NCBI GenBank assembly: GCA_023249205.1 | Contig: JAHFDC010000087.1 | Span: 1 to 5,178, forward strand | Direction: 5' to 3' | Source: Candidatus Methylomirabilota bacterium | GTDB lineage: Bacteria > Methylomirabilota > Methylomirabilia > Methylomirabilales > JACPAU01 | DNA: 5,178 bases | Part shown: positions 1 through 4,800 of the stretch, in pieces | Layout of the letters: each line of letters begins with the position of its first letter | Numbering within the stretch: position 1 is the first letter of the stretch | Notes under the pieces: generated by a model | What the model saw: only the letters and a program-made list of their open reading frames with translations | Database searches by the model: none | Told to the model about the DNA's origin: nothing | Made by a program: the position numbers and the translations under genes

Positions 1-1239
1 GCGCGCGACTCCCGACTCGAAGAGAACCAGGGACGCCACGGCGTGGGTGCCCCGGATGTTGGACAGATCCACGCACTCCAGGCGCCGCGGCGGGCGCGGG
101 AGATGGAGGAGCGCCTGGACTTCGCTGAGCGCGGCCTCCCGTCCGCGGGCCGAGCCGAGGCTCTGCTGGAGCGCGAGGGCGGCGTTCTTGACCGCGAGCG
201 CGACGAGGCGCGCCTTGCGCCCCCGCTGCGGCGCGTGGACGCTCACCGCGGCGCCCGCCCGGCGGGCCAGCCATTCCTCGATGAGCGGCGCATCCTCGAT
301 GGGGTGGGAGACCAGGACCTCCCGGGGGATCCCTTGCCGGACCACGTAGAACTGCTTCACGAGGGAGGCCAGGAGGCTCCCGGGGGCCTCTCCGGCGGCC
401 CCCCCCAGCGGGAAGGCCTCGTGCCCCACCACCTTGCCCCCCCGGACCAGGAGCAACTCCACCTGCGCCTCCCCGCCTTCCTGGGCCAGACCGAAGACAT
501 CCTGGTCCTCGCCGGTGGCGGAGAAGACCTTCTGCCCCGCCGTCGCTTGCCGGAGTGAGAACAGTTGATCCCGCAGGCGCGCGGCCCGCTCGAACTCGAG
601 CCGGTCCGCGGCCTCCTCCATGCCTTGCTCCAGGTCTTTCGTGAGTTCCCGGTCCTTCCCCTCGAGGACGAGGCGGACCCGCTCGATGACCTGGTCGTAC
701 TCCTGCCGGTCCGCCTTGCCCTCGCAGGGCCCCAGGCACCGGCCGAGATGGTAGTCCAGACAGAGGCGGCGGCCCTGGATGTTCCGGCACTTCCGGTACG
801 GGAAGGTCTTGTTGAGGACGCCGAGGGTCTGCCACATCACCCCGGCCGGGACGTAGGGGCCGAAGTAGAGCGCCCCGTCCTCCTTGATGCGGCGGACCAC
901 CTGGAGGCGCGGCCAGGGGTCCTTCAGGTCGAGTTTCAGGAACGGATAGTGCTTGTCGTCCCGGAGGACCACGTTGTAGCGCGGCCGCTTCTCCTTGATC
1001 AGGTTGCTCTCGAGGATGAGGGCTTCGAGTTCGCTGTCGGTGAGGATGACCTCGACGTCGCGGACCTGGGAGAAAAGGGCGGTGGCCTTTTCGCTTGCCG
1101 CGTCGGCATGGAAGTAGGACTGGACCCGCCTGCGGAGGGAGAGGGCCTTCCCGATGTAGAGCACCCGCCCGCGGCCATCCTTGAAGAGATAGACGCCCGG
1201 CGCATCCGGCAACGCCCGCACCGTCTCCTGGAGGCTCAT
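1..1239 (-). CDS. uvrC: UvrABC nucleotide excision repair subunit C (5' portion, cut by left window edge)
   Basis: This is the incision subunit of UvrABC excision repair, which cuts on both sides of a DNA lesion after UvrA/UvrB loading. I translated 413 uninterrupted codons from the ATG at 1239-1237; the family is about 600-620 residues, so roughly the last third lies off the left edge. The N-terminal GIY-YIG nuclease (about 10-95) shows PDAPGVYLF (Y17), VLYIGKA (Y28, K31), RRR at 36-38, E77 and N89, matching known 3'-incision residues. Four cysteines, C151, C160, C168 and C172, match the iron-sulfur ligand set known in E. coli UvrC. The UVR motif that contacts UvrB covers about 196-231 (LEFERAARLRDQL). 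The RNase H-like 5'-incision domain has just begun: CVDLSNIRGTH, with D391 as the first catalytic aspartate; the remaining catalytic residues and helix-hairpin-helix motifs are outside. The start fits family length, but no Shine-Dalgarno is obvious. The gene is transcribed divergently from the next one. Confidence 0.97.
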   Translation of the reverse strand, partial: MSLQETVRALPDAPGVYLFKDGRGRVLYIGKALSLRRRVQSYFHADAASEKATALFSQVRDVEVILTDSELEALILESNLIKEKRPRYNVVLRDDKHYPFLKLDLKDPWPRLQVVRRIKEDGALYFGPYVPAGVMWQTLGVLNKTFPYRKCRNIQGRRLCLDYHLGRCLGPCEGKADRQEYDQVIERVRLVLEGKDRELTKDLEQGMEEAADRLEFERAARLRDQLFSLRQATAGQKVFSATGEDQDVFGLAQEGGEAQVELLLVRGGKVVGHEAFPLGGAAGEAPGSLLASLVKQFYVVRQGIPREVLVSHPIEDAPLIEEWLARRAGAAVSVHAPQRGRKARLVALAVKNAALALQQSLGSARGREAALSEVQALLHLPRPPRRLECVDLSNIRGTHAVASLVLFESGVAR

Positions 1240-1245
1240 GGAAGG

Positions 1246-1274
1246 ATGATCCCCGATGCCCCGAAGCCTGTCAA
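1246..1274 (-). promoter_or_regulatory. Putative sigma-70 promoter for uvrC, possibly leaderless
   Basis: On the minus strand a perfect -35 box TTGACA (1274-1269) is followed after exactly 17 nt by GATCAT (1251-1246), which matches TATAAT at four of six positions. Transcription would be expected to begin about 7 nt past the -10 box, at about 1239, which is the A of the uvrC start codon. No convincing Shine-Dalgarno precedes that ATG, so a leaderless transcript is consistent. This is a reading of motif and spacing only. Confidence 0.45.
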
Positions 1275-1316
1275 GGCAACCGGAGGACGCCGATCGGCGG
1301 AGCAACCTTGACAAGC
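1266..1316. repeat. Inverted repeat between divergent promoters, with central 12-bp palindrome
   Basis: The left arm GCCTGTCAAGG (1266-1276) and right arm CCTTGACAAGC (1306-1316) are reverse complements at 10 of 11 positions. Each arm contains the TTGACA box of one of the two divergent promoters. Between the arms lies a perfect palindrome, CGCCGATCGGCG (1288-1299). The arrangement may be an operator bound by a dimeric regulator, or simply two similar -35 boxes facing away from each other with a chance GC palindrome between them. Confidence 0.5.
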
Positions 1317-1336
1317 CCGGCGGCCTGGGATACCAC
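1308..1336 (+). promoter_or_regulatory. Putative sigma-70 promoter for the receiver/kinase chimera
   Basis: A perfect TTGACA (1308-1313) is separated by 17 nt from TACCAC (1331-1336), a weak -10 box with three of six matches. A start near 1343 would leave a leader of about 30 nt holding the GGGGAG Shine-Dalgarno at 1363-1368, which sits 6 nt before the ATG at 1375. The -35 and spacing are good and the -10 is poor. Confidence 0.4.
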
Positions 1337-1374
1337 ACTGGAACCAGCGGGCGTGGTGGCCCGGGGAGCAACCG

Positions 1375-1749
1375 ATGCCGACAGAGACCCGGACGGACGT
1401 GCGGCCCCTCATCCTGGTCGCGGATGACGAGCCCGGGATCCGGGAGTCCTTCGAGGAAGGCGCCCGGGAGACCATCCGGATCGCGGTGACCGACACCGGC
1501 GTCGGGATCCCTCCCGACCTCCTCCCCCACATCTTCGACCCGTTCTTCACCACGAAGGAGAAGGGCACGGGCCTGGGGATGGCCATCGCCCACCGGATCA
1601 TCGAGGACCATCTGGGGTCCATCGAGGTCTCCTCCCGGGTCGGGGAGGGGACCACCTTCACCATCACCCTCCCGATCCAGACCACCGGAGCGGAGGCGCC
1701 TGCCGCTGCCCGGACGCGCTCCCCCTCCACCCCGGCCTCGACCCCCTGA
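1375..1749 (+). CDS. Chimeric two-component remnant: receiver-domain N-terminus fused to histidine-kinase ATPase C-terminus
   Basis: The 124-residue frame starts at an ATG with GGGGAG 6 nt upstream. Residues 12-28 (LILVADDEPGIRESFEE) are the first beta strand and acidic pocket of a CheY-like receiver, including D17 and D18. From about residue 33 the sequence is the end of a HATPase_c domain: G1 box VTDTGVGIP (38-46), F box IFDPFFTTK (53-61), G2 box GTGLGMAIA (64-72), then HLGSIEVSS and GEGTTFTITLP. Missing between them are the receiver phospho-acceptor aspartate (normally near residue 53), the kinase histidine box and the ATP-binding N box. It should therefore be unable to phosphorylate itself or be phosphorylated. 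After residue 102 comes a low-complexity Ala/Pro/Ser/Thr tail. The simplest reading is a large in-frame deletion in a receiver-kinase hybrid gene or in an adjacent regulator-kinase pair, with the junction near 1456-1472. A pseudogene, a small partner protein or an assembly collapse are all possible. The frame and RBS are clear; function is unknown. Confidence 0.75.
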   Translation: MPTETRTDVRPLILVADDEPGIRESFEEGARETIRIAVTDTGVGIPPDLLPHIFDPFFTTKEKGTGLGMAIAHRIIEDHLGSIEVSSRVGEGTTFTITLPIQTTGAEAPAAARTRSPSTPASTP

Positions 1750-1826
1750 GCGTGACGGTCCCCCTCCGTCCCGGCCCCCCGGTCCTGAATGTGGCTCCGA
1801 CACCGTGGCCCCCTGCCTCACCGACC

Positions 1827-1835
1827 TGCTAGAGT
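1827..1835 (+). promoter_or_regulatory. Possible extended -10 promoter before proline dehydrogenase
   Basis: TGCTAGAGT combines the extended -10 TGn with TAGAGT, which matches TATAAT at four of six positions, 17 nt before the ATG at 1852. No good -35 box lies 17 nt upstream, where the sequence is GC-rich. The predicted start near 1842 would coincide with the Shine-Dalgarno and give a very short leader, so the call is weak. The gene could instead be read through from the upstream gene. Confidence 0.3.
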
Positions 1836-1841
1836 AGAGGC

Positions 1842-1848
1842 GGGAGGT
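1842..1848 (+). promoter_or_regulatory. Ribosome binding site of proline dehydrogenase
   Basis: GGGAGGT lies just upstream of the ATG at 1852. It is the strongest Shine-Dalgarno match in the local sequence and supports that start, although the gap of 3 to 4 nt is shorter than usual. Confidence 0.65.
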
Positions 1849-1851
1849 TAG

Positions 1852-2781
1852 ATGCCCGTTCGGACCACCCTGCTCCTCCTCTCCCGGAGCCGGCTCCTCC
1901 GCGAGGCGCTCACCCGCCGACGCCTCTTCCCGACAGCCGTCAGCCGCTTCATCGCTGGGCCCGACATCGCGGGCGCGCTGGCGGCGGTCCGCCGCCTGGC
2001 CGCCCGGGGGCTCGAGGCCACCCTGAACCACCTCGGGGAGCACGTGGGGAACGCCCCGGCGGCCGCGGCCGAGGTCGAGGCGCAGCGCAGCGCCATCGAA
2101 CGCCTCCGGGGCGCGAGGCTTGCCTCCCACCTCTCCGTCAAACTCACGCAACTGGGGCTCGACCTGGACGGGGACCTGTGCGCCGCGCACCTCCGGCAGA
2201 TTCTGGAGGAGGCGGCCGCCCTCCCCACCTTCGTCCGAATAGACATGGAGGGGTCGCCCTACACCGACCGGACCATCACCTTCTACCGGCGGCTCCGCCC
2301 CACCCTCCCCAACGTGGGGGTGGTGCTCCAGGCGTACCTCTACCGGACGCCTGCGGACCTGGAGGCCCTGCTCCCCCTGGGCGTGAACGTCCGGCTCTGC
2401 AAGGGGGCCTACCGCGAGCCGCCCGCCGTCGCCCACCCTCGCAAGCGCGACGTGGACGCCGCCTTCCTGCGGCTGGCCGAGCGCCTCCTCTCGCCGGACA
2501 GCCTGGACCAGGGGACCTTCGCGGCCTTCGCGACGCACGACCCCCGTATGGTCGCCGGCGTCAAGCGGCTGGCCGCCGAGCGGAGCGTGCCCCGGGACCG
2601 GTTCGAGTTCCAGATGCTCTACGGGATCGGCCGAGACCTTCAGACCACCCTGGTCGGCGCCGGCTACCGGGTCCGGATCTACATCCCGTACGGGGACGCC
2701 TGGTTCCCCTACTTCATGCGCCGCCTGGCCGAGCGCCCCGCCAATCTGGTGTTCCTCCTGCGGAGCCTGCTGCGCGGCTGA
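1852..2781 (+). CDS. Proline dehydrogenase, monofunctional, FAD-dependent
   Basis: The 309-residue product oxidises L-proline to pyrroline-5-carboxylate, passing electrons through FAD, normally to membrane quinones. Its length matches single-domain bacterial enzymes of the Thermus type (about 300-310), not the long bifunctional PutA. Family motifs run in order: LNHLGEHV (58-65), SVKLTQLGL (95-103), VRIDMEGSPYTD (128-139), GVVLQAYLYRT (156-166), VRLCKGAYREP (180-190), ATHDPRM (227-233), FEFQMLYGI (251-259), YIPYGDAWFPYFMRRLAERPANL (277-299). By alignment from memory with the Thermus enzyme, K97, D131, Y277, R290 and R291 correspond to active-site residues, the last two binding the proline carboxylate. 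The basic, helical first 35 residues resemble the arm of this enzyme class. The aldehyde dehydrogenase needed to complete catabolism to glutamate is not in the window. It has its own RBS, and a strong promoter separates it from proC, so it is probably not part of that operon. A single-domain putA-like name would also be used. Confidence 0.95.
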   Translation: MPVRTTLLLLSRSRLLREALTRRRLFPTAVSRFIAGPDIAGALAAVRRLAARGLEATLNHLGEHVGNAPAAAAEVEAQRSAIERLRGARLASHLSVKLTQLGLDLDGDLCAAHLRQILEEAAALPTFVRIDMEGSPYTDRTITFYRRLRPTLPNVGVVLQAYLYRTPADLEALLPLGVNVRLCKGAYREPPAVAHPRKRDVDAAFLRLAERLLSPDSLDQGTFAAFATHDPRMVAGVKRLAAERSVPRDRFEFQMLYGIGRDLQTTLVGAGYRVRIYIPYGDAWFPYFMRRLAERPANLVFLLRSLLRG

Positions 2782-2821
2782 CGGCGCGGGCGGAAGCGGC
2801 TACCGGGGGCCGCCCCGCGGC

Positions 2822-2850
2822 TTGACTCAGAGGGGGCATCGCGGTATATA
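2822..2850 (+). promoter_or_regulatory. Strong sigma-70 promoter of the proC-yggT-divIVA-yggU operon
   Basis: TTGACT (2822-2827, five of six matches) is followed after exactly 17 nt by TATATA (2845-2850, five of six matches). It is the most AT-rich spot in a very GC-rich stretch. The predicted start is near 2857, giving a leader of about 22 nt with GGAGGG at 2864-2869, 9 nt before the proC ATG. This is the best promoter in the window. Confidence 0.75.
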
Positions 2851-2878
2851 GGGGCGACTCCGTGGAGGGAATGGGGCG

Positions 2879-3697
2879 ATGCTGAACGGTAGATCCCTCG
2901 GGTTCATCGGCGGCGGGAACATGGCGGAGGCCATGATCCGGGGGCTCCTCAAGGCCCGGTTGCTACGGCCGCAGGAGATCCTCGCCTCCGACGTCGTGCC
3001 GGAGCGGCTCGCCTACCTGGAACAGACGTTCGGCATCCGGACCTCGCAGGACAACGCGGAGGTGGCGGGCAAGGCCGACATCGCCCTCTTCGCCGTGAAG
3101 CCCCAGATCATGTCCCCGGTCCTGGACGGCCTCCTCGACGTCATCACGGGGCACAAGGTGCTCATCTCCATCGCCGCCGGCATCTCGACCCGGTTCATCG
3201 CCGAGAAGTTCCCGGGGAAGGTCCGGGTGATCCGGGTGATGCCGAACACCCCCGCCCTGGTCCTGGAGGCGGCGAGCGCGCTCTGCTCGGGCGCCGACGC
3301 CCTGCCGGAGGACCTGGAGTTAGCCAAGCGGATCTTCACCGCCGTCGGGAAGGTGGTCGTGGTGGAGGAGGTGCTGATGGACGCGGTGACCGGCCTCTCC
3401 GGGAGCGGGCCGGCCTATATTTTCCTGATCATTGACGCCCTCTCGGACGCGGGGGTGAAGGTGGGGCTGTCCCGGAGGGAGGCCCAGTTGCTGGCGGCGC
3501 AGACGGTTCTGGGGGCGGCCCGGATGGTGCTCGAGACCCACAAGCACCCCGGGGAACTGAAGGACATGGTGACCTCCCCGGGCGGGACCGCCATCGCCGG
3601 CCTGCACACGCTGGAGGCCGGGGGGCTCCGGACCACCCTGATCAACGCCGTGGAGGCGGCCACGCGGCGCTCCATGGAACTGGGCCGGAAGGACTAG
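2879..3697 (+). CDS. proC: Pyrroline-5-carboxylate reductase
   Basis: This enzyme carries out the last step of proline synthesis, NAD(P)H-dependent reduction of pyrroline-5-carboxylate, in the cytoplasm. The 272 residues are the normal family length. The Rossmann glycine motif is GFIGGGNMAEAM (8-19), followed by AVKPQ (Q76), the RVMPNTPA loop (M121-A126), and TGLSGSGPAYIF (from T171) at the dimerisation and substrate domain. The ProC signature runs from about 223 to 246: HPGELKDMVTSPGGTAIAG then LHTLE. The ATG at 2879 is set by GGAGGG 9 nt upstream; a nearer ATG at 2871 is out of frame. It is the first gene of a four-gene operon with a near-consensus promoter. Directly upstream is the opposing enzyme, proline dehydrogenase, in the place where yggS often lies. 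No truncation or odd residue was noticed. Confidence 0.97.
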   Translation: MLNGRSLGFIGGGNMAEAMIRGLLKARLLRPQEILASDVVPERLAYLEQTFGIRTSQDNAEVAGKADIALFAVKPQIMSPVLDGLLDVITGHKVLISIAAGISTRFIAEKFPGKVRVIRVMPNTPALVLEAASALCSGADALPEDLELAKRIFTAVGKVVVVEEVLMDAVTGLSGSGPAYIFLIIDALSDAGVKVGLSRREAQLLAAQTVLGAARMVLETHKHPGELKDMVTSPGGTAIAGLHTLEAGGLRTTLINAVEAATRRSMELGRKD

Positions 3698-3712
3698 GGA
3701 CAGGGGGCAGCC

Positions 3713-4009
3713 ATGTTCCTCCTGGGAAACTTGATCCGCGCCATCGCCGTCATCCTCAACTGGATGCTGTGGATCTATATGTGGCTCCTGGTCGCCCGCG
3801 CGGTCATCACATGGGTGGGCCCCGACCCGTACAACCCCATCGTCCAGTTCCTGAACCGCGTCACCGAGCCGGTCCTCCGCCGCGTCCGCCGCCTCGTTCC
3901 GATCCCGGGACAGTTCGACTTCTCCCCGCTCGTCGTCATCCTGGGCCTGGTCTTCCTGCAACTATTCGTGGTTCGCTCGCTCGAGGAACTGGCCTGGAGG
4001 CTGAGATGA
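3713..4009 (+). CDS. yggT: YggT family integral membrane protein
   Basis: A 98-residue inner-membrane protein of the YGGT family. Residues about 6-35 form a long hydrophobic segment (LIRAIAVILNWMLWIYMWLL), and about 72-90 form a second one (PLVVILGLVFLQLFVV). Between them lies the family signature DPYNPIVQFLNRVTEPVLRRVRRLVP (38-63), then GQFDFSP (66-72). Many members carry two such modules; this is the single-module form. The precise role is unsettled in the family, where it has been connected with membrane and osmotic functions and with cell division in some lineages. It starts 15 nt after proC with AGGGGG (3702-3707) 5 nt before the ATG, and ends by overlapping divIVA by 4 nt (ATGA), so the two are likely translationally coupled. 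Confidence 0.93.
   Translation: MFLLGNLIRAIAVILNWMLWIYMWLLVARAVITWVGPDPYNPIVQFLNRVTEPVLRRVRRLVPIPGQFDFSPLVVILGLVFLQLFVVRSLEELAWRLR
3996..4000 (+). promoter_or_regulatory. Ribosome binding site fixing the divIVA start inside yggT
   Basis: GGAGG ends 5 nt before the ATG at 4006. It decides the start of divIVA: the frame is open back to 3769, but that extension is the out-of-frame shadow of yggT and has no such signal. Confidence 0.85.
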
Positions 4010-4518
4010 AGATCACCCCTTTGGACATCACCCGGCGGGAGTTCCGGCGCATCATGCGGGGGTGGGACCCCGATGAGGTGAAGACCTTCCTGGAAGGGGT
4101 GGCGGATGAGCTGGAGTTGGCCGTGAAGGAGGCCGCGGAGCGGGAGGAGCGGATCCAGAAGTTAGAGGGGCAGGTGGCGGGCTACCAGGAGCGGGAGGAG
4201 ACCCTCCGCAAGACCCTCTACTCCGCCCAGCACCTGACCGAGCAGTTGAAGGAATCCGCGAAGCGGGAGGCCGACCTGATCCGGAAGGAGGCGGAGCTTC
4301 AGGCCGCGAGACTTCTGGAGCAGGCGCACCGGCAGGCGGGAGAACTCCAGGCCCAGATCGCGGACCTCAAGCGGCAGAAGCAAGTCTTCGAGGCCAGGCT
4401 CCGGGCCGCCCTGAAGCTCCACCTGGACCTGCTGGAGGGCCGGGGGGAAGGGCTGGCGAATCCCTCCGCGCCGCGCCCCGCAGAGCGCGATGCCCCTCCT
4501 GAGGCAGGCCGGTCCTGA
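4006..4518 (+). CDS. divIVA: DivIVA domain-containing protein
   Basis: A 170-residue coiled-coil protein with the DivIVA N-terminal membrane-binding region. MKITPLDITRREF (1-13) and RGWDPDEVKTFLEGVADELE (18-37) match the family head ungapped. Compared with Bacillus subtilis DivIVA, R18 is kept, F17, which inserts into the membrane, is M17, and Y20 is W20. From about 27 to 145 the sequence is charged heptad-like coiled coil rich in Glu, Lys, Gln and Leu (for example EREERIQKLEGQV). A Pro/Ala/Glu-rich tail (about 147-170) ends it. In Gram-positives such proteins mark curved membrane at poles and septa; in Gram-negative carriers the role is less known, and a scaffold function is inference. The start is fixed by GGAGG at 3996-4000 and the ATGA overlap with yggT. 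The end overlaps the next gene by 29 nt. Confidence 0.93.
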   Translation: MKITPLDITRREFRRIMRGWDPDEVKTFLEGVADELELAVKEAAEREERIQKLEGQVAGYQEREETLRKTLYSAQHLTEQLKESAKREADLIRKEAELQAARLLEQAHRQAGELQAQIADLKRQKQVFEARLRAALKLHLDLLEGRGEGLANPSAPRPAERDAPPEAGRS

Positions 4519-4783
4519 CGTCCTCCTCACCGTCCACGTCCAGCCCCGCGCGGGACGGGACGAGGTGGCGGGCCGCCGGGGGGAAGCCCTGCACATCCGC
4601 CTCGCTGCCCCACCCGTCGGCGGGGCGGCCAACGCAGCCTGCCTGACCTTCCTCGCCGATCTTCTGGATCTTCCGAAGGCGCGCCTCAGCCTGATGGCGG
4701 GCCCCCGCAGCCGCAGCAAGGTCATCCGGATTGCGGAGATGACCGTGGCGGTGGCGGCGGACCGCCTCGCCCCGCATCTGTAG
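4490..4783 (+). CDS. yggU: DUF167 family protein (YggU-like)
   Basis: A 97-residue, probably cytoplasmic protein of the DUF167/YggU family, whose biochemical function is not established. Visible signature elements are VHVQPRAGRDEVAG (15-28), ALHIRLAAPPVGGAAN (33-48), LADLLDLPKARLSLMAG (55-71), and the basic R-S-R-S-K run (73-77) followed by VIRI. These match the family pattern of VQPRAS, RLxAPPVxGxAN and SGxxSRxK. The ATG at 4490 gives normal family length. It lies 29 nt inside the end of divIVA in another frame, with only a weak purine stretch (CAGAG, 4481-4485) before it, so translation probably depends on ribosomes finishing divIVA. No better ATG, GTG or TTG start occurs before the conserved VQPRA segment. 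It closes the operon and is convergent with the next gene, 17 nt away. Confidence 0.92.
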   Translation: MPLLRQAGPDVLLTVHVQPRAGRDEVAGRRGEALHIRLAAPPVGGAANAACLTFLADLLDLPKARLSLMAGPRSRSKVIRIAEMTVAVAADRLAPHL

Positions 4784-4800
4784 CCGGCCGTCCCCCTTCT

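Noticed and set aside
565..1311. Long plus-strand open frame (248 codons), with another at 43-558
   Set aside because: Both lie opposite uvrC, whose minus-strand translation carries all expected catalytic motifs. Their Leu/Asp/Pro/Glu-rich translations are mirror-frame artefacts of high GC.
1299..1373. Direct repeat GGAGCAACC at 1299-1307 and 1365-1373
   Set aside because: Nine bases repeated once in GC-rich sequence, one copy being the Shine-Dalgarno region. There is no third copy or regular spacing.
1754..1770. GACGG / CCGTC hairpin after the chimera gene as a terminator
   Set aside because: The stem is only 5 bp, with a 7-nt loop and C-rich sequence instead of a T-run.
2786..2818. GC hairpin GCGGGCGG / CCGCCCCGC after proline dehydrogenase as a terminator
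   Set aside because: The stem needs a bulge and no T-run follows; GC-rich sequence readily produces such pairs. It may slow transcription, but it is not a recognisable intrinsic terminator.
2871..2873. Alternative ATG start for proC
   Set aside because: It is out of frame with the conserved Rossmann motif; the ATG at 2879 gives the right frame and RBS spacing.
3320..3961. Minus-strand open frame of 213 codons across proC and yggT
   Set aside because: It is antisense to two well-supported genes, with composition typical of GC-rich shadow frames and no RBS or family resemblance.
3769..4005. N-terminal extension of divIVA by 79 codons
   Set aside because: This part overlaps yggT out of frame. 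The family head begins at the 4006 ATG, which has GGAGG 5 nt upstream.
4784..4800. Shared bidirectional terminator between the convergent genes
   Set aside because: In these 17 nt and the adjoining bases I could not pair a credible stem followed by T residues on either strand.
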